A stretch of 64,000 nt of DNA, from NCBI RefSeq assembly GCF_030143255.1, contig NZ_JARJNR010000005.1:186068-250067 (forward strand), written 5' to 3'. This stretch comes from Frigidibacter sp. SD6-1 (GTDB taxonomy: Bacteria; Pseudomonadota; Alphaproteobacteria; Rhodobacterales; Rhodobacteraceae). The translations under genes and the position numbers were made by a program. Numbering within the stretch: position 1 is the stretch's first letter; each line of letters opens with the position of its first letter. Shown one piece after another: positions 41,851-50,137 of this stretch. The notes below the pieces were generated by a model. It searched no databases. It had not been told where the DNA came from and saw nothing but the letters and a program-made list of their open reading frames with translations.

Positions 41851-42402
41851 CTACAGCTTTCCGTCGCGGATGCGCAGCTGGCGCGCGCGCGTCAGAATCG
41901 CATCCTCGACCGCCCGGACGGTCGCCGCATCGACCGGCCCGCCGCCGCGGTTCACCAAGGCGATCTTCAGCGAGCGGGCGTCAAGGGCGGGGTCCTGCAC
42001 ATAGATCGTCGCGCGATAGGCCCGCCCGCCGCCGGGCGGTGTGCCGTAACCGGTCACGATCACGCCAGAGAACGGATCGACCGATTCGATGGGCAGGAAG
42101 TTCAGAACCTCGAGCGAGGCCTGCCAGAGGTACTTGTTCACCTTGACGGTGGTGTTCGGATCATCCTGGCCCGAGAACAGGTCCCAGATCGTGCGGCGCT
42201 TCTTCACGCCGTTGATCTTGTCGAGATTCGCCCGCTGTTCCAGCGCCACGGCGCGCTTTTCAGCGGTGTCGGCGGTCGGAGCCTTGTTGCGGCGTCCGAA
42301 CAACCCGCTGTCGCCGCTGCCGATCCCGCCGCAGGAAGCGGTTGCAGCAACAAGCGTGCAGAGAATCGCCGCGCGCGTGAGAGACCCTGCCGTTTTCCGC
42401 AT
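41851..42402 (-). CDS. DUF3576 lipoprotein
   Basis: A 183-residue protein with a signal peptide and lipobox (SLTRAAILCTLVAATASCGG; cysteine near residue 24), then KRRTIWDLFSGQDDPNTTVK, VNKYLWQASLEVLNFLPIES and VDPFSGVIVTGYGTPPGGGR, matching DUF3576. These are predicted outer-membrane lipoproteins of unknown function, usually next to leuS. AAGGAG nine bases before the ATG at 42402 supports this start over longer frames. Confidence 0.87.
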   Translation of the reverse strand: MRKTAGSLTRAAILCTLVAATASCGGIGSGDSGLFGRRNKAPTADTAEKRAVALEQRANLDKINGVKKRRTIWDLFSGQDDPNTTVKVNKYLWQASLEVLNFLPIESVDPFSGVIVTGYGTPPGGGRAYRATIYVQDPALDARSLKIALVNRGGGPVDAATVRAVEDAILTRARQLRIRDGKL

Positions 42403-42678
42403 GCCCGCCCGCTCCTTCACTGCCCGCATCATGAGACCCGCTTGCCCGTCCATTTCGTCCTGAAGGCTGTCTAGCCGACGCCCCCGCGCCGGACAAGGCT
42501 TTTCCCGGCCGGGTCCCGCCGGGCAGGACTGTGGCAAGTCTGCACCATCGCCCCCGTTCTTCCCGGCCGTCCGCCCCTTTCGATTGCATTGACCGGGGCG
42601 AGAGGGGAAATAGAAGCCCATACCCAATTCGGATTCCCCTGAGTTGGGCCTACCTTTGACACAACGAGGGAAAACGAA

Positions 42679-43656
42679 ATGAAAAAGATCCTTCTTGCGA
42701 CCACCGCTCTCGTCGGCTTCGCCGGCGCTGCGGCCGCTGAAGTCAGCCTCTCGGGCTACGCCGAAATCGGTATCGCCGGCGGTTCGGGCGATATCGATCC
42801 GCTAACTCCCGGCATTCAGGAGTTCGACACCCAGTTCTGGAATGACATCGACGTCACCGTCACGCTCTCGGGCGAGTCGGACTCGGGCCTGTCGTTCGGC
42901 GCGACCATCGATCTGGACGAACTGAACGGCGACTCGATCGACGCTACGGGTGGCGGCAACGCCGGCCCCAAAGAAAATGACTCGTCCGTCTGGGTTTCGG
43001 GCTCGTTCGGCAAGGTCACCCTGGGTGACACCGACGGCGCGCTCGACTGGGCGGTCTCGGAAATCTACACCGGAACGGCGATCGCTGACGACCACTCGAC
43101 CCATGCTGGCGCTTACTGGAACACCGGCCTTGACGGTCTCTACGACGGTCAGGTCATGCGCTACGAATATTCGTTCGGTGACTTCGGTGTTGCCGTCTCG
43201 GCAGAGCTCGACGACACCGGTACTGGCGATCCGGTTCTCGGCCTCGGTCTGAAATGGTCGGGCGATATGAACGGCACCGAAGTGTCGGCCGGTATCGGTT
43301 ATCAGGCGGCAAGCATCGGTGCGTTCGATGTTGATGCGACCGCTATATCGCTCGGCGCAAAAATGGCGAATGGCTTCTCGGCTAACCTCGGCTGGGCCAG
43401 CTATGACCTCACGGGCGCTGGCGATATCGACTGGTGGGGCCTCGGGCTCGCTTACACCACGGGCGCTCTGACGGTTGGTGCGAACTACGGTTCCTACGAC
43501 CTCGGCGCGACCGATGTTGACGGCTGGGGCCTCGTGGTCAACTACGATCTCGGCGGTGGCGCAGTTGCGATGTTCGGCTACGGTGATGGCGATTTCAATT
43601 CGTCGAACGGTCATGGCGACAAGACCTGGTCGGCTGGTCTCGGCCTGTCGTTCTGA
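42679..43656 (+). CDS. Outer-membrane porin
   Basis: A 325-residue porin with signal peptide KKILLATTALVGFAGAAAA followed by EVSLSGYAEIGIAGGSGDID, and alternating amphipathic strands to a C-terminal phenylalanine (TWSAGLGLSF), the outer-membrane insertion signal. It resembles Rhodobacter-type 16-stranded general porins. The base composition is less GC-biased, as in highly expressed genes. It is followed by a strong terminator. Confidence 0.93.
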   Translation: MKKILLATTALVGFAGAAAAEVSLSGYAEIGIAGGSGDIDPLTPGIQEFDTQFWNDIDVTVTLSGESDSGLSFGATIDLDELNGDSIDATGGGNAGPKENDSSVWVSGSFGKVTLGDTDGALDWAVSEIYTGTAIADDHSTHAGAYWNTGLDGLYDGQVMRYEYSFGDFGVAVSAELDDTGTGDPVLGLGLKWSGDMNGTEVSAGIGYQAASIGAFDVDATAISLGAKMANGFSANLGWASYDLTGAGDIDWWGLGLAYTTGALTVGANYGSYDLGATDVDGWGLVVNYDLGGGAVAMFGYGDGDFNSSNGHGDKTWSAGLGLSF

Positions 43657-43680
43657 TCCTCGGGTCGGATGGACTTCTGG

Positions 43681-43712
43681 AAGAGCGGGCTTCGGCCCGC
43701 TCTTTCTTTTTC
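43681..43712 (+). terminator. Intrinsic terminator of the porin gene
   Basis: AAGAGCGGGC-TTCG-GCCCGCTCTT, a perfect 10-bp stem with UUCG tetraloop, followed by TCTTTTTC. Confidence 0.93.
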
Positions 43713-43793
43713 GCGACCTCATTTTCGGGCCGTGAACTCGACAATAGCAGGGGGGCTAGATAAGGTCCGCGCGACTTTATCAATCGGACCTTG

Positions 43794-45962
43794 ATGATGC
43801 CGCCTCTGACCAACGACCAGCTCAAGAGCTTCTATGCCGCAGCTCTGAAGGATATCGCGGCAAAGCGGTTTGACGAGGCGCTGAAGCGGCTGGAAGCGAT
43901 CGTCGAGACCAACCCGAACCTGGCCGAGGCGCATTTTCAGGTCGGCCGCGTTGCGATCGAATCCAACCGACCGAAACTCGGCCTGAAGCCCCTGCGGTCC
44001 GCCGCCCGGCTGAAGCCAGCCGAAAGCGCGATCTGGCTCAGCTGGGCCGAGGCGCTGGCATTAGGCGGCGCGGCCGAGGATGAGGCCGAATTCCTCACGG
44101 CGATCAAGGGCGCGATGCTTCGTCCCGAGCTGAAGATCGAGCTTCAGGACCGCTTCGCCACCAAACGCGCCAAATCGCACCGCTCCGGAATCGGGCAGAA
44201 GGCCCGTGACACGGCACGGCTTCTCGACTTGATGGGCAAGGGCGACTTCGAGAAGGCCGAAGCACTGGCGTCTGCCCTTCTCAGGCAGGACCCGACACTG
44301 GCGGTGGCTGCGAATGTTCTCGGTGGCACGAAGGCCATGCGTGGCCGTCTCGCGGAGGCCGCCCCGCACTTTCGGCATGCGATCAAGATCGACCCCGGCT
44401 ATGCCGAAGCGCACGACAATCTCGGCCGGGTTCTGATGGAGCTGCATCGCCCCGCCGAGGCAATTCCGCATCTGCGGCAGGCGGTGATCGTCGCACCCTA
44501 CATGGTTTCGGCCATCATCAATCACGCCGCCTGCCTCGCACTCCTCGGGCAGGCGCCAGCGGGCATACCGCCGCTGGAACGGGCGGTCGCGGCCAATCCC
44601 AAATCGCCGACCTGCTGGCTTGCGCTCGGCAATGCACACACACGCGCGCGCAATTATGCGAAGGCAGAAACGGCGCTTGAGAAGGCGGTGGAGCTCAGCG
44701 ACGGCAAGATGGCAGAGGCGCTCGGCATGCTCGCCCAGGCGCAGGCCCGCCTTGGCAAGGACGAATCTGCACTGGAAAACTACGAACGGGCGCTTGTGAT
44801 CGACCCCAACTCGCCCATCGCGACGGGCGGCAAGGCGATGGCACTTCAGACGCTCGGCCGTTTCGAAGAAGCGCGCCCGCTCTTCTTGCGTGCCTTCGAG
44901 ATCGATCCGACCAACGGGGAGAACTACCGCTCCTATATCGCCGCCCACAAGACCAAGGCGGGCGATCCGGTGATCGATCGTATGATCAATATCTATAATC
45001 AGAAAGGCCTCAGCGACTTCGACCGGATGAACCTTGGCTTCGCCATCGCCAAGGCGTTGGAAGATACGAAGGACGATGGCCGCGTATTCGGTTACCTTGA
45101 CGCCGCGAACGCGTTGATGCGCAAGATATTTGCCTATGACCCTCAGAGCCAGTTGCGCGAGCGCGAGGCACTTAGGGCGGCCTATGCCGGCTCAGACTGG
45201 CGCGGCCGTATTGTCGCGGACACCACAAACTACGCTCCGATCTTCGTCACCGGCATGCCGCGATCGGGTACGACGCTTGTTGAACAGATCATCTCCAGCC
45301 ACTCGCGCGTTCGAGGGGCTGGAGAAGTCGGGAAGATCACGGGCCTCGCGCAGAAACTTCTGACTCGTGGAACCGGCCTGCGGGCCGTCCGGACCCTGAC
45401 CGACGCAGAGCTTGCCGGTTTTGGCGATGAATATGCCGCCTATATGCGCGAGCGGTTTGGCGACGATCTCCTTGCCTCCGACAAGTCGATCCAGACCTAT
45501 CTCTATCTTGGCCTGGTAAAGCTTGCGTTGCCAAACGCCCGCATCGTCGTGGTGCGCCGTGACCCGCGCGACAATCTCCTGTCGATGTACAAGAACAAAT
45601 TCCCCGACGGCGCCCATCTTTACGCATACGATCAGCACGATCTTGTCGTGCTCTACGAGACCTTCGTTCAGATCGTCGACTATTGGCGCGAGGTGATGCC
45701 AGGCGGTTTCTACGAAGTCGATTACGACAAGCTCGTCGCCGATCCCGAACCCGAAACCCGCAAGCTGATCGCGGCCTGCGGGCTGGAATGGGAAGATGCC
45801 TGCCTGCGGCCCGAGGACAACGATCGCAAGGTCGAGACGCTAAGCCTCTATCAGGTGAGGCAACCGATCACCAAAAGCTCGGTCAAGGGGTGGAAACGGT
45901 TCGAGAAGGATCTCAAGCCCATGCTCGACGAACTGAAGGCGCGCGGCCTTGTCTCTGACTGA
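43794..45962 (+). CDS. TPR-sulfotransferase fusion protein
   Basis: A 722-residue protein. Residues 1-430 contain about nine tetratricopeptide repeats (for example EAHFQVGRVAIESNRPKLGL, EAHDNLGRVLMELHRPAEAI). Residues about 480-720 form a sulfotransferase domain with the 5'-PSB loop PIFVTGMPRSGTTLVEQIIS and the 3'-phosphate motif VVVRRDPRDNLLSMYKNKFP, both needed to bind PAPS. The acceptor is unknown; protein or polysaccharide sulfation are options. TTG/ATG/ATG occur at 43791-43799; no strong ribosome binding site is visible. It overlaps the next gene by 14 nt. Confidence 0.9.
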   Translation: MMPPLTNDQLKSFYAAALKDIAAKRFDEALKRLEAIVETNPNLAEAHFQVGRVAIESNRPKLGLKPLRSAARLKPAESAIWLSWAEALALGGAAEDEAEFLTAIKGAMLRPELKIELQDRFATKRAKSHRSGIGQKARDTARLLDLMGKGDFEKAEALASALLRQDPTLAVAANVLGGTKAMRGRLAEAAPHFRHAIKIDPGYAEAHDNLGRVLMELHRPAEAIPHLRQAVIVAPYMVSAIINHAACLALLGQAPAGIPPLERAVAANPKSPTCWLALGNAHTRARNYAKAETALEKAVELSDGKMAEALGMLAQAQARLGKDESALENYERALVIDPNSPIATGGKAMALQTLGRFEEARPLFLRAFEIDPTNGENYRSYIAAHKTKAGDPVIDRMINIYNQKGLSDFDRMNLGFAIAKALEDTKDDGRVFGYLDAANALMRKIFAYDPQSQLREREALRAAYAGSDWRGRIVADTTNYAPIFVTGMPRSGTTLVEQIISSHSRVRGAGEVGKITGLAQKLLTRGTGLRAVRTLTDAELAGFGDEYAAYMRERFGDDLLASDKSIQTYLYLGLVKLALPNARIVVVRRDPRDNLLSMYKNKFPDGAHLYAYDQHDLVVLYETFVQIVDYWREVMPGGFYEVDYDKLVADPEPETRKLIAACGLEWEDACLRPEDNDRKVETLSLYQVRQPITKSSVKGWKRFEKDLKPMLDELKARGLVSD

Positions 45963-46602
45963 TATCCTTGCCCGGGTGCGGGCGGCCGAGGCGGCAGCGG
46001 GGCGGGCGGCGGGTTCGGTCCGGCTGATCGCCGTGTCGAAGGTCCAGCCGGCGGAGCGCGTCGAGGCGGTGCTGGGCGAGGGGCACAGGCTTTTCGGCGA
46101 GAATTACGTGCAGGAGGCGGGAGCCAAGTGGCCCGGCTGGCGGGCGCGGTTTCCCGGCGTCGAGGTCCATATGATCGGGCCCTTGCAGACCAACAAGGCC
46201 AAGCTTGCGGTCGAGCTCTTTGAGGCGATCCATACGCTCGACCGGCCGTCGCTTGCGGAAAAACTCGCGCGGCTCGCCGAGGCGCGGGGCGCCTCGCCGG
46301 ACCTGTTCGTGCAGGTGAACACGGGCGAGGAGCCGCAGAAGGCGGGCGTCCTGCCGGGCGATGCGGACGGATATGTCCGCGACTGCCGGGCGATGGGGCT
46401 GCCACTTTCGGGCCTGATGTGCATTCCGCCGGAAGGCGAGGCGCCGACGCCGCACTTCCGGCTTCTGCGGTCGATCGCAGAGGCGAACGGCCTTTCGGGG
46501 CTTTCCATGGGCATGTCGGGTGACTTCGAGGCGGCAATCGCCGAAGGCGCCACCCATGTGCGCGTCGGATCGGCGATCTTCGGCGCCCGCGCCTACGGCT
46601 AG
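45949..46602 (+). CDS. YggS-family PLP homeostasis protein
   Basis: A 217-residue PLP-binding barrel protein with the lysine in VRLIAVSKVQPAERVEAVLG (near residue 31), HRLFGENYVQEAGAKW, HMIGPLQTNKAKLAVELFEA, VQVNTGEEPQKAGV and SMGMSGDFEAAIAEGATHVR. The family keeps free PLP and amino acid pools balanced. The start appears to be TTG at 45949, inside the end of the preceding gene, so coupling is likely. Confidence 0.93.
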   Translation: MSLTDILARVRAAEAAAGRAAGSVRLIAVSKVQPAERVEAVLGEGHRLFGENYVQEAGAKWPGWRARFPGVEVHMIGPLQTNKAKLAVELFEAIHTLDRPSLAEKLARLAEARGASPDLFVQVNTGEEPQKAGVLPGDADGYVRDCRAMGLPLSGLMCIPPEGEAPTPHFRLLRSIAEANGLSGLSMGMSGDFEAAIAEGATHVRVGSAIFGARAYG

Positions 46603-46606
46603 CCGC

Positions 46607-47149
46607 TCATCGGGCCTTGCAGCCCTCTTCGCTGCGAAGACGCCTGTCAGGGCGGATGAGCAGCCGGGTGCCCGGCGCGGCGCGGCCCGCGATCCAGATC
46701 AGATGGTCGCGGCGGAAAGCGAGGCAACCGGCGGTCGGATGGCACATCCGCCGCCATTGATGCAGGAAGATCGCCGATCCGCGATAGGGTACCGCCTCGG
46801 GCCAGTTCCAGTCGGTGATCATCACCAGGTCATAGAGCGGATCGGCGCGGCGCAGGCGTTCATTGGTCTGGCCGAAGGGTTTGGTCACCAGCTGATTATA
46901 GTCGGGATGGTCGGGCGCATCGCACCAGCGGTCCTGCAGGCCGATCGGCGCCGCCCAGGGCGGGATTTCTTGTGGTGACATTCGGTCGGGCCGGTAGAGC
47001 GTGGCGACGATCCTGAGGCTGCCCGACGGGGTGCAAAGGTCGCCCTCCCGCTTCTTATCCGTGATGCCCCTGCGACCCCAGGTGACCGGGAAGCGGCGAC
47101 CGTGAAAGAGAAGGCCGGTCGGTGTCAGCACCATGTCGGCGGGGCTCAC
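46607..47149 (-). CDS. L,D-transpeptidase (YkuD) family protein
   Basis: A 180-residue enzyme with GSAIFLHQWRRMCHPTAGCL near residue 125-145, a form of the HX...S/TxGC catalytic motif (His and Cys visible). DKKREGDLCTPSGSLRI matches the family's 'TP.G' substrate region. No signal peptide is visible, which is typical for this short subgroup. It overlaps ribA by 4 nt, so both belong to one transcript. It would cross-link peptidoglycan or attach lipoproteins; the substrate is unknown. Confidence 0.85.
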   Translation of the reverse strand: MSPADMVLTPTGLLFHGRRFPVTWGRRGITDKKREGDLCTPSGSLRIVATLYRPDRMSPQEIPPWAAPIGLQDRWCDAPDHPDYNQLVTKPFGQTNERLRRADPLYDLVMITDWNWPEAVPYRGSAIFLHQWRRMCHPTAGCLAFRRDHLIWIAGRAAPGTRLLIRPDRRLRSEEGCKAR

Positions 47150-48219
47150 AAGAGGTGCCCCGACTTCTTCGCCTTGGTCGCAAGGTAGGCGGCGTTCTGG
47201 CGCGTTCGGCCCACCTTCAGCGCCACGCGCTCGGTCACGGCGATGCCAGTGCGTTCCATCATCGTGATCTTCGCCGGATTGTTGGTCAGAAGCCGGACCG
47301 CGGCAAAACCCATCCGCCTTAGAATCTCGGCCCCGATGCGGAAATCGCGTTCGTCATCCTCAAAGCCCAGCCGGTGGTTGGCCTCGACCGTATCGAACCC
47401 CTGATCCTGCAGCGAATAGGCGCGCATCTTGTTGGCAAGGCCGATGCCCCGGCCTTCCTGATTGAGATAGAGGAGCACGCCCGCGCCTTCTTCCGCCATC
47501 TGCGCCAGCGCGGCCGCAAGCTGCGCGCCGCAATCGCATTTCAGACTGCCGAGCACATCGCCGGTGAAACAGGCTGAATGGAGCCGCGCCAGAACCGGCC
47601 TGTTGCGGTCGGGGCTGCCGATCTCGATGGCATAATGATCCTCGCCGCCTGCCGCGGGCCGGAAGACATGGACGCGGCCCGCCTCGGCTGCGGCCAGCGG
47701 CACGCGGGCGGCTGCGACCGGATGGAAGGGCGAGGCGGCGGCCAGAAGCGCAGGCAGTTCGGCCAGGTCGAGATGCGTCAGCCCGGCCTCGGCCCCGGTC
47801 AGCGTCACGGCGATGGCGGCGGGCAGAAGATGCGCCGATTTGATCAGCGACAGTGCGGCGCGCATGGGCGCAGCATCACCGGCGCGCTCTGCCCGGAACG
47901 GGCCTTTCATCGGCCGCGACAGATCGTGCGACGGATCGGCAAGGTCGCGGATCCAGCCGATATCGGCGTCCGCGGGCAGCGCGATCCTGACCAGATCGCC
48001 GTCATAGGCAGCGATCTTCAACACCTCGGCCCGGCGCGCGGTCAGCCCGACGACGGGTGGCCCGAGCGCGCGAAGGGCCGCCAGCCGCCCAGGCTCAAGC
48101 GTTTCGGCGGCCGCGACCACCAGCGCCGCCCCGGCCGAGACGATCGCCACCGGCACCCCCATGCGCAGATCGGCGCGGGCGCGGTTCAGCCGTTCGACGG
48201 GAGAGGGGCCGAGCGTCAT
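47146..48219 (-). CDS. ribA: GTP cyclohydrolase II
   Basis: First step of riboflavin synthesis. The 357-residue protein has the zinc ligands in HSACFTGDVLGSLKCDCGAQ, the catalytic region LLYLNQEGRGIGLANKMRAY and RLLTNNPAKITMMERTGIAV. The N-terminal about 150 residues are only loosely related to DHBP synthase and lack its clear acidic active-site motif, so this half is probably a non-catalytic domain. The start at 48219 is the first ATG before the conserved region. Confidence 0.9.
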   Translation of the reverse strand: MTLGPSPVERLNRARADLRMGVPVAIVSAGAALVVAAAETLEPGRLAALRALGPPVVGLTARRAEVLKIAAYDGDLVRIALPADADIGWIRDLADPSHDLSRPMKGPFRAERAGDAAPMRAALSLIKSAHLLPAAIAVTLTGAEAGLTHLDLAELPALLAAASPFHPVAAARVPLAAAEAGRVHVFRPAAGGEDHYAIEIGSPDRNRPVLARLHSACFTGDVLGSLKCDCGAQLAAALAQMAEEGAGVLLYLNQEGRGIGLANKMRAYSLQDQGFDTVEANHRLGFEDDERDFRIGAEILRRMGFAAVRLLTNNPAKITMMERTGIAVTERVALKVGRTRQNAAYLATKAKKSGHLL

Positions 48220-48394
48220 CGGTATTCCAGGGCGCGTGGTTTGCAACAATCGACCCGCCCTAGATAGTCCGCGCTGCAGGAAATTGAAACATAGCGCGGC
48301 TTTTCGACACGACCGCGTGAGACTTATGTCGCATCCCTTGTCGATCAGGGTCCAAGCCGCCAAGTCTCGATCAACGATATAGGCGGAGGGCAGC

Positions 48395-49081
48395 ATGGCG
48401 ACCCTGAAGAAAATCCTGCTTGTCGACGATGACGAGGACCTGCGCGAGGCACTGGCCGAACAGCTCGTCTCGACCGACGACTTCGATGTGTTCGAGGCGG
48501 GCAATGGCGCGGAAGCGGTCGAGAAGACCAAGGGTGCCGCCTATGACCTGATCGTGCTTGACGTGGGCCTGCCCGATACCGACGGGCGCGAGCTGTGCCG
48601 CAAGCTTCGGAAGCTGGGCGTCAAATGCCCGATTCTCATGCTGACCGGGCATGATACGGATGCTGACACAATCCTCGGGCTCGACGCGGGCGCGAACGAT
48701 TATGTGACGAAGCCCTTCAAGTTCCCGGTTCTGCTGGCGCGCATCCGCGCGCAGCTGAGGACGCATGAACAGTCGGAAGACGCGGTCTTCGGCCTTGGGC
48801 CCTATACGTTCAAGCCGGCGATGAAGATGCTAATTGACGTGAAAGACAAGAAAATCCGCCTGACCGAGAAGGAAACCAGCATCCTGAAGTTCCTTTATCG
48901 CGCGGGCGAAACGGTCGTGGCGCGCGATGTGCTGCTGCACGAGGTCTGGGGCTATAATGCCGGGGTGACTACCCACACTTTGGAAACACACATTTACCGA
49001 TTGAGACAAAAAATAGAACCAGATCCGTCAAACGCCCGCCTTCTTGTTACCGAATCCGGCGGCTATAGACTTAACCCATGA
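48395..49081 (+). CDS. OmpR-family response regulator (CenR-like)
   Basis: A 228-residue regulator with a receiver domain (KKILLVDDDEDLREALAEQL; phosphoacceptor aspartate in LIVLDVGLPDTDGRE; threonine in ILMLTGHD; lysine in YVTKPFKFPV) and an OmpR winged helix (EVWGYNAGVTTHTLETHIYR). The final GYNAGVTTHTLETHIYRLRQ resembles the CenR proteins that control cell-envelope genes in Alphaproteobacteria; no histidine kinase gene lies beside it. Two hairpins follow, the second an intrinsic terminator. Confidence 0.9.
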   Translation: MATLKKILLVDDDEDLREALAEQLVSTDDFDVFEAGNGAEAVEKTKGAAYDLIVLDVGLPDTDGRELCRKLRKLGVKCPILMLTGHDTDADTILGLDAGANDYVTKPFKFPVLLARIRAQLRTHEQSEDAVFGLGPYTFKPAMKMLIDVKDKKIRLTEKETSILKFLYRAGETVVARDVLLHEVWGYNAGVTTHTLETHIYRLRQKIEPDPSNARLLVTESGGYRLNP

Positions 49082-49133
49082 GTTCCCCTGGCCGCATCGG
49101 GGTCATGATGCGGCATCCTCCCTGTTGGACTGG

Positions 49134-49160
49134 CCCGGGCTCACGCCCGGGTCTTTTTTT
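49134..49160 (+). terminator. Intrinsic terminator of the response regulator gene
   Basis: CCCGGGC-TCAC-GCCCGGG followed by TCTTTTTTT. A weaker CCGCATC/GATGCGG hairpin precedes it at 49092-49113. Confidence 0.93.
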
Positions 49161-49219
49161 GGCGGAAGGCGCGGGTGGGCGGCCCGGCGAAGGCCCCTGT
49201 CATGGCCGGGCCACGAACC

Positions 49220-49873
49220 TTAAGGCCGCTTGGCGAAGCGCAGGTAGGGCAGCTTGATATCAAGCTTGCCGAACCGTTCTTCCGCCTCCGCGGTCGGCAC
49301 GGAAAGCGCCACGATCACATCCTGGCCGGGAACCCAGTTCGCGGGCGTGGCGAAGGGCACGCCATCGGTCGCGCGCACCGCGTCAAGCGCGCGCAGGATT
49401 TCCGCGAAGTTCCGGCCGATCGACATGGGGTAGGTCATGGTCAGGCGCACCTTCTTGTCCGGCCCGATGATATAGACGGTGCGGACGGTGGCCGAATGGG
49501 CGGGTGTGCGCCCTTCGGTCGGCAGGTAATAGTCGGCGGGCAGCATGTCATAGGCCTTGGCAACGGCCAGCGACGTATCGTCGATGATCGGGAAGTTCGC
49601 GGGCGCACCGGCGAAGGCCTCGATGTCGCGTTTCCATTTGGCGTGGTCTTCGACGGAATCGACAGACACGCCCATCACCTTGGTGCCGCGCTTCTCGAAC
49701 TCGGCCGCAAGCTGCGCCACGGCGCCGAATTCGGTGGTGCAGACCGGCGTGAAGTCGCGCGGGTGGGAAAAGAGGATGGCGTAGCCGTCACCGATCCAGT
49801 CATGGAAGCGGATCGTGCCGTCGGTCGATTCGGCGGTGAAGTCTGGGGCGATGTCATTGATGCGCAGGCCCAT
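49220..49873 (-). CDS. 1-Cys peroxiredoxin (Prx6-type)
   Basis: A 217-residue peroxidase. The peroxidatic cysteine is in FSHPRDFTPVCTTEFGAVAQ (near residue 47), preceded by DFTAESTDGTIRFHDW. The long C-terminus with TYPMSIGRNFAEILRALDAV is characteristic of Prx6-type enzymes; no resolving cysteine is visible, consistent with the 1-Cys mechanism. It reduces hydrogen peroxide and organic hydroperoxides. Confidence 0.92.
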   Translation of the reverse strand: MGLRINDIAPDFTAESTDGTIRFHDWIGDGYAILFSHPRDFTPVCTTEFGAVAQLAAEFEKRGTKVMGVSVDSVEDHAKWKRDIEAFAGAPANFPIIDDTSLAVAKAYDMLPADYYLPTEGRTPAHSATVRTVYIIGPDKKVRLTMTYPMSIGRNFAEILRALDAVRATDGVPFATPANWVPGQDVIVALSVPTAEAEERFGKLDIKLPYLRFAKRP

Positions 49874-50074
49874 GGGACTCTCCTTGTCTGGTGTTGTCGT
49901 TCATGGGCCATGACATAGGTCTTTTGGAACAGAATATCACCTGCCCATGGCTAGGTTCCCGCAAAAGAGGACGAGGTTCCGCAGGAGGCGCAGCTGGGCT
50001 GACGGGCATCCCGGTTTCATGCACGGGCAAGGGGCAAGTCGATCTGTTTGAAGTCTGCCCGGCGCCATGCTAAC

Positions 50075-50086
50075 ATTTGATCAAAT
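50075..50086. promoter_or_regulatory. 12-bp palindrome upstream of the aldehyde dehydrogenase
   Basis: ATTTGATCAAAT, perfectly symmetric, 52 nt before the ATG at 50138, in an AT-rich pocket. The TTGATCAA centre is similar to sites of some GntR-family regulators. No regulator gene is adjacent. Confidence 0.35.
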
Positions 50087-50137
50087 TATTATGCGGCATG
50101 TTCGCCGCGCCCCGGACTCGCAGGAAGGAACGACAGG

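Noticed and set aside
42655-42660. TTGACA as the -35 of the porin promoter
   Set aside because: It is only about 20 nt from the ATG, leaving no room for a -10 and a leader.
47146-48531. Bifunctional RibB-RibA with a long N-terminal extension
   Set aside because: The extra upstream codons are serine-rich shadow sequence antisense to the response regulator, and the N-terminal half lacks clear RibB catalytic residues.
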